Of a DNA stretch of 64,000 nucleotides, positions 23,889 through 34,800 are shown piece by piece. The notes below the pieces were generated by a model, which searched no databases, had not been told where the DNA came from, and worked only from the letters and a program-made list of their open reading frames with translations. Every line of letters begins with the position of its first letter. Position 1 is the first letter of the stretch. The translations under genes were made by a program, and so were the position numbers. The DNA is from Amoebophrya sp. A120 (taxonomy: Eukaryota; Sar; Dinophyceae; Syndiniales; Amoebophryaceae). The DNA is taken from assembly GCA_905178155.1 (NCBI GenBank), contig CAJINV010000008.1:744001-808000 (forward strand), written 5' to 3'.

Positions 23889-24617
23889 TAACCTCTACTC
23901 CCATACTGGTGGACCAGCGACGGCGTATTAGTGGCTGCAGGAGCTACGACCAAGCAAGAACAGCGAGCGAGCGAAGCCTTGCACGAACAGGAAGCATACT
24001 GCGGAGTTTGATGCTGCACTCAAGTGGAGTTGTATAGCGGTGACGCTACAAATACAGCTGAGTGGGTGTTGGAAGATGTTTCTTGCATCGGGCAAATAAG
24101 ACGAACCGTCACCGCGCGATGATTGTTGTCAGGATAGATCTTCTGGTCGCTGCATTTTTTGCTACAAGCGCAGCTGTGCGCCGCCACTACCTCCTACCTG
24201 ACGCGAATTATATGACAGGCTACTATGCGCATGTTTGTATAATGCTGGGTTCGCATGTTTTCATTGTTCCGCTGGTTCTCGAGATGAAAATAAAGATGAT
24301 TTGTTTTTCCCGCCACAGCTTACAGCCCACTGGGGTGTAGTCATGATGTTCAATCGATTGTTGACCTGCTCTGCTCGTAAGCCCGAAAGATGAGGTCGTG
24401 GTTGCATTTTTGTCGTTGTTCGTGACGCATTTTTCGTCCCAAGTGTGTACCACTGTTTGTTGCGTACGACAGAACTGAAACAGATCAACTGGCACCTGTA
24501 TGGGTTGCGCCCCTTGCTGTCTATTGGGTGGGCTGTTTTTTGATATGTGTCAATGACTTGAAAAGCCTTTGGTGTGAAAGTGGTACAAAAAGTCTTTTTA
24601 CGTGTAATTCCGCGAAG
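23889..24617. other. Intergenic, no gene seen
   Basis: Short frames only (a 92-codon frame at 24062-24340 has no family match). Contains the RPB5 3' flank and VAC14 5' flank. Confidence 0.5.
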
Positions 24618-27600
24618 ATGCAGGACCCAAAAGAGGTGTTTGGGATCTCTTCTCCCAGCGGACGGCGGTGGGCGGAATTGCTTGCAGACCGCAGCTACGA
24701 GCGGCGAAAGCAGGCCGCGAACGAGATCGCCACCGTGGTGGTCACAAGCGCAGTGAGCAGCGACGGAGTTGACGCGGGTGCGGAAGGTCGGGTGAAGACC
24801 CGTTTGTCCTTTCGCGAGGAGGCGGTGGCCTTTTTGCTGCGCTGCTGCCAGCAGCAGCCTGCGAGCGTTGTCAGCTTGGAGTACAGTCTGGACCCGGTTC
24901 GGTCGGAGTTGTTCCTCGCGGACCAACGGAAGGGCGCCTTAGTAGCGCTGGCGACGCTTGCTATCCGCGACGACGGGCCGACATCAACCGAGAACAAGAC
25001 TATAAGCAGTCGGCAGCTCCTGTACTACGATGAAACCCTGCTGCGCATTGTTTTGAACCCGGTGCTGTTTTCGCTACAGCACGACACAGAAGAGTCCGTG
25101 CGCGGGTTCGCCGCCGAGGCGTTGTTTAACCTGCTCCGGAAGTTCCGCGCACGCACACTGTTTTTCTTCACAGAAATGTTTCGCGCCGTCATGAACATGC
25201 TCGTGGTCGGGAGTTCTTCCAGTAGCTACACGAGTGGGGCTGGTCCCTCGCATCACCTCGCTTCGGGAGGTTCAGGACAGCAGCAGCTGAGCTCGTCTCA
25301 TCCACCCACCTCTGCAGGTGGGCCACCATCTTCGGCCGAAATGCTTCGGATGTCCTTCACTCCAGGGCTAGGGAATCTGGGCGACGCGGTGCACACGACG
25401 AGCAGCGCTAGCAACGCCAACAGTCTTGGTGCTCATCTCGACAAGCTTTTGCGGGACATTGTTTTTGAGGAGGGGGATGCTATGTACGCGCGGTGCCGAC
25501 AAGTGGTCCTGGATGTGATGCAAGAGCAGTGGAGCGGGGGCGCCGCGCCGCCCCGGAGCCCCGATTTTCTTGTGCGCTGGGTGCATGTCCTAGCGATGCA
25601 CACATCACAGAGGCTAAAAGCAAGCGCACGAAAGCGCGGCAGAGACGATGTTCGAGGACCACGCGACAGAAGTACAAGCAAGGACGCAGAGGCGTTTGCA
25701 AATAGTGATCAATTTATTTCCTCCGATCATCATGTTCCACCTTTCGCAGGGGCCTTGCCGTCGCTCATACCGTGCATCGCGCCCTTGGTACCGCTGCAAG
25801 AGCACTGCGTCAGTTCTTCGAGCCTGAACTCGGTGCTCGCCCTGTTCTACCACGCTTGCCCGGAGCTAGTGCGGACAGAGTATTGAGAGGAAAAATCCCC
25901 CCTCCCCATATCGAAAAGGTATCTTTCCGAAAATTTGCGTTGCTGATTTGAGGTCACAAATCACATTTGTCTTGCAAGAAGACAAGGGCAGAAGCTTCCG
26001 CCCCATTATGGAAGCGATTTGTCATGCTGTTGGGCCTAAAGGTCAGCCGTTTGCAATGCTGACCAACTAGATCCATACGCCCCTCCCTAGCCTGGGGACC
26101 TGGCCGCAATGCTTTCCTGCAATACAAATCTGATGTGTGTACGCAAATCCAGCATCACAGATTTCCTTTTTGATATGGGGAGGGGGGATTTTTCCTTTTC
26201 ATACAGAGGGATGTAACTTCTTGCGGGACCTCGTTCCGGTGTTGTTGGCGTACTTGGATGCAGTAGCTGATATGCTGAGTAAAAACGTCCCCACACCAGA
26301 GTTGTCATGCAGATTTGCAATGACAGGAACATTTGTAATGCGCATCGCCAGGAGAGGCATTTTTAGTCGTGTTTTGGAATTTGTAATGCTGTAAACAGGA
26401 TGAGCAGATGGATTTCTGATGCAGCTGGCCTTGCGAACCTGCACTACACTACGGACTGCAACTTGTGATGCGTGACCCCCAAAAGTTCTAGGTTTGTGTT
26501 GCAAAATCCCCATCTTGACTCTGGTGTGGGGATGTTTTTACTCAGGATAGCTGAGAACGCAAAGCTTATCTTTCAGATCGAGGACTACGAGGACGAAGAT
26601 CTTCACGATTTCGGAATGGACAACGATGTCTCCAGTACACCAGCTTCTACTTTGAAGATGAAACCTGTCACGAAGCTTGAAGTACAGCCTTGGGTGACGG
26701 CGGAAATTCGCCGGCGGTTGCTTCACGCACAGCAGCTACCACCGGTTGCAAGGGGTTTGTTTCAGGAAGAGGGACAGGCGGGGGGCGGCGCGGGAGGCGC
26801 TGCGTCGAGCGCGAGGCATGGCGAACTACGAGGGGCTGTCCTATACCCCGGGATAAACGTGTGGTGGAATCTGCTGTGGAAGGTGCTTGAGAGTCTCATG
26901 GAATCATCGACGGCAGAAGGAGAAGCGCCACACGCAGCGAAGATTTATTTCCGAGCAACTTTCCTGCCACGACTCGTCAAAATTCTTTGGAACCTCCAGA
27001 AGGTATTCCCAGCGTCCACCCCAATATTTGAGGAGATGACCTACTACCTGCTGGAAAGATCTTTCTCCGACGGTGATGACAATGCCCTTCGTATCAACTG
27101 GAACATACAGAAGACAAAAAGCTTTCTATCGCACCCGTACTGCTGCTGCCAGCGTCCGTTCATCATGCCGCAGAAGCTACTTCAAACATCGGTTTATTTC
27201 CGAATCTGGCTGCGATGCTTAGTTTTGTCGCTTGTCGGCATGTTGGCAGGGTGGAGGGAGTTATTGGCATGTTCGCTTGGTTTTTTCTGTTCTGTATAGG
27301 GAGTTGCGATAGTCAGTAGTTTTCAAGATGATTCTGCTACTGGGACGAGACGGTAAAAACTGGGACGCAGCGGACACTGCGAAAACAGATCGCAGTTCGT
27401 GGATCGACGATATCGCAGGATTGTCGTTGCGACACCTGGCCAAGTTCGCAGAATTGGGTCACGATATGATGGAGCACGAAATGGGCGCTCCGTCTTCCGC
27501 CGCCGGCGACCTTCGCCGGTCGGTGTTGCGGTGGCTAAAGGCCGTATTTCTGCACCAGCTTCGAATCCGTAGCGTAAGCGGAACGGAGAGGCCTCCTGCC

Positions 27601-29124
27601 TCCGCAGAAAATCAGCAAGAGTTTCTTTCCGCACTGAGTGAGCAGGTGCTCCCAGTGCTCTGCAGGTTGCTGGCTGCACATGTTTTGGACGACACTTTCG
27701 CCGGATTGATTTCGTTTCGCACGCGGAAAGCCGCAGGGTTCGAGCAAGGCTCTGCAGGTGGAAAGATCTCTTTTTGGGCGGCTTCTAGCCGGTCCTCAGC
27801 GGGGGCGTTGGACGACGTGGTTGCTCTGTTCGCCACTGTTTTTCCGTTGTTGGGCAAAACCGACCAGCAAGTCGTTGTCCTTCTGATGCTGCGGCTCACC
27901 CAGGCACAAGTGGCGACATTGTGGCGCGCCGCGGATGAGAGCGCTTGCCCGAGGCGCCTGCGCAAATTGCGCAGATTGCTTACAACGGCGCAAGCCGCTT
28001 ATACTATTTCGGGGGGTGTAATAAAAGCCGCAGAAGAAGATCGCGACCACCCTCATAATCCGGACGTCAACCGCGTTGGCGGGATAAGATCATCCACTCA
28101 ACAGGGAGAGGAAAGGGGTTTGCGAAATGTGGGCAAAAATCGCTTTGCCCAGGGCGCGGGCATTGCGGAAGATGAAAGATGTGACCCGGTGATGAATAAC
28201 TTCTGCTGGGTGCGCTTTCTCTTGGCAAGTTGCTCAGAAGTGGCGGTCTTCAACGGAATCGAGAGAAGTCACACTCACCGTCCGCGAGAAGAACACTTGT
28301 ATGCGCATTTCGCAGATCTGATTCTCGCTCAGGAGGCGGACACTGCTGCCGGGGGAGACGTCGACAACGAGGACCGCGAGATTCCTGCTGAGGGATTTCG
28401 TCCTCGTGACAAAATACAGGAGGAACGTGAGCGTCGCAGTCAGCAAGACGGAAGCACCAGCACTCTCAACAAAGACCCGGTAGCGCGACTCGGCCTTTAC
28501 CTGGAGCCCAACCACAGCCACGAGCAGTTTTTCAGAGCTGCTTCGCTGCTAAGTACCGACGAAAGTCTAGTTTCCTGCGTGGCCCACTGTCTTTTCACGT
28601 TGGACTGTTTGGACGCGCTGCGAGCGCGTCTTACCATCGACCATGATGCAGATGCGTTGCATCATCAGGAGGGACAAGAACAGGCCGACGACCCTCTGCG
28701 TTCAAAGCTGCGCCGAGTGTTTCTCTGCCGCGACCGGGAGCCGGCCACCGCGCTCGGGTATGCAGTTTTGTTTAGGGAGTACGACCGTGCACACGAACTG
28801 CTAGACGAGTATGTCAGGAACGAACTGCGGCGTGCGGAGAGACCACAGGAAGCCAACCCTATGCTTGCTAGTAACGAAAGGGATCGCAAGTGCCAGCATG
28901 CTTACTTTCTGCAACAGCTTCACAAGTTTGTGTTTTTATCCTTGGATTTTTCCGGTCCGAACGACAAGTGTGCGGCTTTCCGCACCAATCGCCAGCGGCT
29001 TGCTTTGCCGCAAGAATTTCCACTGCTGCGCCAGTTCTACCTGAAAATTGCCTCGATGTTGCCCGCCTACTCCGAGTCTGGGGCTCTGCTGGCAGAACGT
29101 CTTTGCGCTTTTGCGCCAAAGTAG
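24618..29124 (+). CDS. VAC14: VAC14-like scaffold of the PIKfyve/Fab1 lipid-kinase complex
   Basis: Model: join(24618..25880, 26209..26270, 26555..27090, 27317..29124), 1,222 aa. VAC14 is a HEAT-repeat scaffold that holds Fab1/PIKfyve and Fig4 and so sets PI(3,5)P2 levels on endolysosomes. The N-terminus matches family order: LLADRSYERRKQAANEIATV, then KGALVALATLAI, then AAEALFNLLRKFRARTLFFF, then LDKLLRDIVFEEGD. The C-terminal VAC14 region shows REPATALGYAVLFREYDRAH (family: NPVATLSLCFLTQNYQHA) and LPLLRQFYLKIASMLPAYSESG-like repeats of the family's leucine-rich ending. Exon 2 is only 62 nt and is bounded by two introners of different families (A2 and C1). The last intron, 27091-27316, is GT-AG. 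Poly-Ser/Gly inserts lengthen the protein beyond the usual 780-880 aa. Confidence 0.8.
25881..26202 (+). mobile_element. Introner A2 (family A), in VAC14
   Basis: 322 bp. TIR AATCCCCCCTCCCCATATCG (25895-25914) pairs with GATATGGGGAGGGGGGATTT near 26172-26191. Exact 6-bp repeat ACAGAG at 25875-25880 and 26203-26208. Excision of 328 bp gives CGG ACA GAG GGA TGT AAC, in frame. About 90% identical by eye to A3 in METTL16 and in the same orientation; opposite to A1. Confidence 0.94.
26271..26548 (+). mobile_element. Introner C1 (family C), in VAC14
   Basis: 278 bp, the only copy of its TIR family here. TIR GAGTAAAAACGTCCCCACAC (26277-26296) with CCAGAGT is mirrored by ACTCTGGTGTGGGGATGTTT and TTACTC near 26518-26543. 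Direct repeat AGCTGA at 26265-26270 and 26549-26554 (7 bp with the preceding T). Removal joins GCA GTA GCT GA to G AAC GCA AAG in frame, continuing the acidic helix of VAC14. The interior shares TTTGTAATGC, TTGTCATGC and CTTGTGATGC words with families A and B. Confidence 0.9.
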
Positions 29125-29707
29125 GACGTGGCGTCGACGTCGCGACCCCTCTGCGAGGACCCTTGATAGTTGTTTCGTGCGTAGTGCTCTCATTGGTGTA
29201 AATCAAGTTTACGGTGTGAAACGATTGGTTTGGCGTTCGATTTCTATACGCGGTGGATGTATGATGCGATTTTTCATCGCCTGTGTCAGGCGTGCCATCC
29301 TTCGTTTTGAGTCCACAGAAAGGACCAGTTTGGTTCAACGACAGGCATATCTACCGTCGATCTGTTTCGGTAAGTGTTTTCTTTTGAGAAAGAGAAACTG
29401 GTTTTGCAAAGAGAAACTTTTTTTAGGCTCACTCTGCGCGCGGCCCCGTGTCGTGACAGGCATAAATGAGTAGAGAGATGAAGGACAATAGCTAGCGCGT
29501 TATTGCTGCAGGTAGAAGCTGTGGTCATGAAGTGAGAGTAACATCAGCCGCGATGCGTGCGCGGTGGCGCCCGGATGATGTCATACATGAGGGGTAACAA
29601 GTATAGATTGATGTTGATATCGTCACTTTCAAAGTCGGAATAGAAATGTAAACTTCAAAATTCGGAGTTCCGGTTTGTGCTCGCTCCATCAACAGGCATC
29701 TTCTTCT
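29125..29707. other. Intergenic, no gene seen
   Basis: Only short frames and shadows of the VAC14 and ankyrin genes. Confidence 0.5.
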
Positions 29708-30676
29708 ATGTCCGTGCAGCCGAGTCCGGAGCGGCACCGGCCGTTGACCGATGTGGAGCTGCGGTACGACGTGGAGAATCCGGCGCCGCCCGTGGTGCCC
29801 GAGTGCAGGTTTCGGAACGTGAACGACGACTTGGAGCTGGGCCCGGACGACGATATCAAGGAGCGCGGGGCCTCGGCGGCCTCGCTGTCGATGTCCTCGA
29901 AGTCCGCCTCCTCGTCCTCGCGCATGATTCACTCCGCGCTGGCGGCCGCGCAGCGGGCGCTGACGCCGCCCAAGTACAACCTGGACTACCACGCGTCGGA
30001 GAATTTCCCGAACTACCGGCAGGGGCAAACCCCGCCCCGCAGTGCGCACGGCACGCCCGTCAACGCCGGCACGCCGCGACAGGATCATGACCCGTTGTTC
30101 CGCGGTAGTTTCGAGGACCAGCACGGGGCGATGAACGGAGGACCGGGAGTCCTCCCGCCGCCGCCCCGGTCGAATTTGTTTGCCCACCTCCCGGTCGACC
30201 GCCGGAGCGCGCGAGGGAAAGAAGACAGCGAGCCCAGCAGTGACACGCCCATCCACACGCCCAGCGTCACGCCCCACGGCACCCCGCGGTCGGACATGAC
30301 CAACAAGGTGTTTTCCGCGGCCCGCCACGGCAAGCACAAGGTCGTGGAGGACTGCCTGCTCGCGGAAGAGGGGTACTTCGACCCTTTGACCACCGTCGAC
30401 CACCACGGAAACACCCTGTTCCACATCGCGTGTCAGAACGGGAACCGCAAAATCGGCAAGTTGGCAATCAAGTACGGCGGGAACATGGACGCGCAGAACT
30501 TGAAGGGCAACACGGGCCTGCACTTTCTGTACCAGTTCGGCTATGGAGAGATCGCAGAGTACTTCATTTCCAAGGGCGCCAACCCTAACGTGCAAAACCA
30601 GAAGGGCTTCCCCTGTTACCAGGGTTTCAAGGGCAACATCGGGACCGAAATAAGGGAGGAGGGAGGTGTGGGCTGA
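29708..30676 (+). CDS. Ankyrin-repeat protein
   Basis: A 322-aa protein if the first ATG (29708) is used; no upstream in-frame ATG exists before a stop-free but non-coding stretch. Residues 1-195 are Pro/Ser/Arg-rich and probably disordered, with a possible phosphorylation-rich block of Thr-Pro motifs (TPPRSAHGTPVNAGTPR, DTPIHTPSVTPHGTPR). Residues about 198-310 hold three ankyrin-like units: TVDHHGNTLFHIACQNGNRK, KGNTGLHFLYQFGYGEIAEY and FISKGANPNVQNQKG. The LHFLYxxGYGEIAEYFIxKGA style is common in alveolate ankyrin proteins. The protein ends soon after the last unit, so a further 3' exon cannot be excluded, but none was recognised. Likely a soluble interaction protein; partner unknown. Confidence 0.75.
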   Translation: MSVQPSPERHRPLTDVELRYDVENPAPPVVPECRFRNVNDDLELGPDDDIKERGASAASLSMSSKSASSSSRMIHSALAAAQRALTPPKYNLDYHASENFPNYRQGQTPPRSAHGTPVNAGTPRQDHDPLFRGSFEDQHGAMNGGPGVLPPPPRSNLFAHLPVDRRSARGKEDSEPSSDTPIHTPSVTPHGTPRSDMTNKVFSAARHGKHKVVEDCLLAEEGYFDPLTTVDHHGNTLFHIACQNGNRKIGKLAIKYGGNMDAQNLKGNTGLHFLYQFGYGEIAEYFISKGANPNVQNQKGFPCYQGFKGNIGTEIREEGGVG

Positions 30677-31865
30677 GTGCACAACTCTTGGCGACTGATT
30701 TGAGGTCCTATCAGTGTGACACGTAGTAGTCTGGTGATTGTGCTGATGCGCAGAACAAAAGAAACCACGGGACGAGATTTGAATCCGTCGAGCAGAAGAA
30801 GTACGAAATTATTTGCGCTAGAGGTACATGAAAGATTTACCGAGCAAGTATCTATTACTTCGCGACAGTGGCGCAAGCGGGCCGTGTAGGCCAGGCAGAG
30901 TCTTCGTACTGCCATCAAGTTCAGCATGAGCAAAGGATTGAGAAGATCATTGAAAGAATGTAAAATAAGACCACCTGCTGATCCATGTCGTGACAGATGC
31001 AGATCTCGCAGCGTGTGATTGTTGCTGCACAAAACTGAATCAACATAAGGCGCTCGTATCAAAGGTTCACGAAGATCCATAACGAAAGAGGCAAATACAC
31101 TCACCCTTTGATCCGAGGATGGAGAAATCATTCGTGAAGGCAGCAAATAAATGTCGTTTTCCGCAATGTCCACGTCATATGAAATGATCGCCGCATTCGA
31201 TGAAATGAAAATCGATCCGAGTCATCCTTCTCTGTCGGTCACCAGTCTCTGGACGATCTAGACTTCGCTCGTGCTGCGTGCCATTTGCTGGATAATGATT
31301 CATATTCATTCACATAAGTACCTTCAGGCAGGTGGTAGGATCGGAAGACGGAGAGGCATGTTCTGTTTGTACACGTGAATTTTCCGACTTGTATGTAAAT
31401 CTACAACTTAACTATAGTACTACTTTAGTGATAGCTTGTTGGTAGCACCACTCCACTACCATTTTTACTTACTCGCAACAGCCTCCGCTATGAAAAATGG
31501 AGTCGACGATGGCCGCCTCTACCAGGACCCTGGTAGTGGACGGTTGTCTATCTCGATATAAGTAGGTTTTTTCACGACGGAATTATTGATTGACACTTTG
31601 CTCGCCTCACACGCTGCCTGTAGTCGCTGCCAGTAGAAGGAGCTGGCAGAGCGATTTCCCAATTTAGGGATCGCACATTTCTACAACTGAAGCTCCCCTT
31701 CTTTGGTTGACTCGGGTCCGATTCTGATTTGAAATGTTGCACTGACTAGCTACCGGAGCAGAATATTAGTTCAGTTGCCTTCGCTACTCTCGGCGGGTAT
31801 TTCGTACTCTCTTCAGGAGGAGGTCAATTACGAGTAGCGGAGCGACTGCAGCCGCGATCCCGATT
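30677..31865. other. Intergenic, no gene seen
   Basis: A minus-strand open frame (30616-31173) has no domain and partly shadows the ankyrin gene. Nothing else stands out. Confidence 0.45.
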
Positions 31866-34800
31866 ATGATGTACAGTGTGTCCTTCCTAGCTCCGGGCTT
31901 AGTGGCGGTCTATGTGGTCCTTGCGGTGCTGACGGCGCTCACACTGATTTTCCGGTACTTAGTTGCTGGGGGTCTGTTTCCGCGATGCTGTTCTGTTTTC
32001 GAGGAGAGCGTGCCAACAGCACTCGATGCTTCCGAGGAGGAAGCCGTTCTGGACCACTTTTGCAACGTCGAGTCGCAGGCTGCACCCCCGCGACCCGATG
32101 GGCAATCTACGCCGAATAATTCTCGAGAAAAAGAAGAAGCGCCTGCGCCGCGCACATCTCGGGACCAGGAAGAGGACTGTAGCCACCCAAGAAGTTCGAA
32201 AGATGTTGCCGACGCGATCGATGTTCGAAATAGCCGAACTACGGGAACTCTCGTGGCAGGGAAGCGGGAATCTTCGCTCAGCTCCAAAAGGAGAAACAGA
32301 GAGACCACGTCCAGGACCAGCGTCCCCGCGACCAGTTCTGATCTAGTACCCGCGGGGAGCAAAGGGGCGCCAACAGCGAAGTTTCTTGTGCAGATTGGGT
32401 ACCAATACAGCTGGTTCGGCACCGTCCTGTACACGTTGTGGGCGTCGATTCCCGTGCTCACGCAGCTTGTGTTGCTGCTGTGCTGCCTGTGCTTGATCGC
32501 GCCGTCGGAAAAGCTGGACGGCTGGCTCTGGCTAACCAACACGGTCTTCGATTTGAAGTTCTGTACGCAGGAGTTGCTACACCTCCGAGCGCGGGAGCAG
32601 GCATTGGGCGTCCCAATACCAGATTGGTGCACGGAAGACACGGGTGTCTCCTCGCAGAGCTTTACTTTTCGAAACTTGGGGGTGGTTTTTACGCTGTTCT
32701 GGCTGCTGTTCGTCGCGGTGGTGTTCCTGTTGGTTTCCGAGACGCTGCGTGCCCGGCTGTGGTTCGTGGTGCCTTGCGACCTACGCTCCTGCGACTTCGT
32801 GGTGGTAGAGGAGTGGGACGTCTGCGGACGAGATGAGAAAACGGTTTTGGACCACCTGGTTCAAAGGACGAGCCAAGAACTCCATAGTAGTCAGCTCCAC
32901 CAGTCCGGCAAAACCATAAATGATTGTGCTACTAAAACCGAATTGCTCGCCGCGGACGAGGATCTCGAACAGGGGGAAGCTCGCCACCGTACGACCAGCG
33001 AAGATGCCAAAAATCTTCGCGCAGCACCAGCGCAGGAAGGAAATGGTGTGTCAGTATTACCCAGCACGGCAGACAGAAGACATGCGCTGCACCGGGAGTT
33101 TTCAGCGCGACTGCTGGAACTGAGCACGGACCCGGTGGGCAGTTCTGCGGCATTCGAGGCAGTCGCGCCTGTTCGGAGCGGGGGCAAAAGTGCACCTTGG
33201 AGGGTGAAGCGACGGCAAGTGGGAGAGAACTGGCTCATGATCAAGCGGTTGGCTTACTCGATGGAGGCACAGACGCCGGAGGAGGAAGCGGAGCTAGGCC
33301 AGTACTTTTCCACGGTGAACAAGACCATTGACTCCCCGCGATTTTGCTGGTTCCGGTGCGTGCGGTTTCTTTACTGCCCGGAGCGGAACTGTTTCGTAGA
33401 GCCGGAAAACGAATTCCTGGACAAAGGCATGACCACGGCCGAAGTGCGGTGCGTCTACGAGGAAATCGAGCCCTGTGACCGCGTTGAAAGGCACTGCGAC
33501 GCTCTTTCCGAAGATGCCGTGCGGCCGTTGCGGTGGACATCGCCTCCTGCGGAGAAAACTCCTAGTGCCTCGCCGGCGGGACATCTTCGAAACCCGAGAA
33601 ATGATTGTGCGTATGAGCAGTGCGGCGCACGCTCCAATGACGGTTCTCCCGCACCGCGCGTTATCGAGCCGAGCACGGTTGGTACGGCCCACAAACGACC
33701 GAACAGTAGGTTCCTGAGCACCAAGAAGTACGACATCCACGGCGAGAACACGATTGAAGTTGAGGCGGCGGACCTGCCGTACTTCTTGCGGCTGGAGTTT
33801 CTAGACTTTCCGACAATTTTCCAGCTGCACTGTCTCTGGGGCTCCAGCATCTTCTCGAACTACATCCTGGCGATTGTCAATCTCACCCTCTGCCTTATCT
33901 TCGGCTGCATGAACGCATGGAACACGCGGCAGAGCCACCTGGAGATGCAGGAATTGGTGGCCAGCAACGGCAGTGACCCGGTTCGAGTCTTCCGGTACAA
34001 CTTTCCCAGCGCCCGAGCGCAAGCCCGCGGAGGAAATGGGCAACATCCTAATCAGCAGGCGCAGATGTGGTCACCTTTGCGGTCCACCCCAGACGCCGAG
34101 GCGGCCGGAGAAGGAGACGGGGGCGGACTGCTGACCACACCGACAAAAACTAGCTACAACTTGGCCGCACCACAACCGCCACAATCCGAAAGGGATAATT
34201 ACACTTCGCCGCCCCCATCCGCGCAGCGCGGGGGGAACAATCTGCAGTACAGCGATGCAGGGACGACATCAATGTGCCCGGTGCAGAAGCGCGTGACGCG
34301 TCGCCTGCGGCTGAGTGGAACGACACGGCGGAACAGTCGCCAGGAGTTCTCGGTGCTAGAGGAGTCCGAGGAATACTTTTCCGCCAGCTTTGACATTGCC
34401 ACCACGGAAGCGGGCAAGCTCGTTCCAGGAGACCTGATCGAGATCGACGCCGCGCAAACGGTGCCCTGCGACTGCGTCGTGTTGCATGGCGCCGTTGTCG
34501 TGAATGAGAGCAATCTGACCGGGGAAGCCATGCCCATCCAGAAATTCGCACTGGAGGAGACCGAGGAGGAGATGTGCCTGGAAAAGCACGGCAAGAAAAA
34601 CATCCTTTACGCCGGCACCAGCGTGATGCAGAGTCAGCGAAAGGAATCAGCTGCCGAGCGGCAGCACGGGAACAACAGTGCTCGTTTCCGACAGGAACGT
34701 AGCACAGCAAGGAACTTGCCCGGCTGTATAATTAGTGCCGCACCAGCACAAACAGCATCACTTCACGGCTCTACCACGACAGCCGACGACGCCAGAGGCG

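Noticed and set aside
29525-30682. 385-codon open frame on the minus strand over the ankyrin gene
   Set aside because: It mirrors the GC-rich plus-strand ankyrin coding sequence, and its product is low-complexity Arg/Val-rich text with no domain. The plus strand encodes clear ankyrin repeats.
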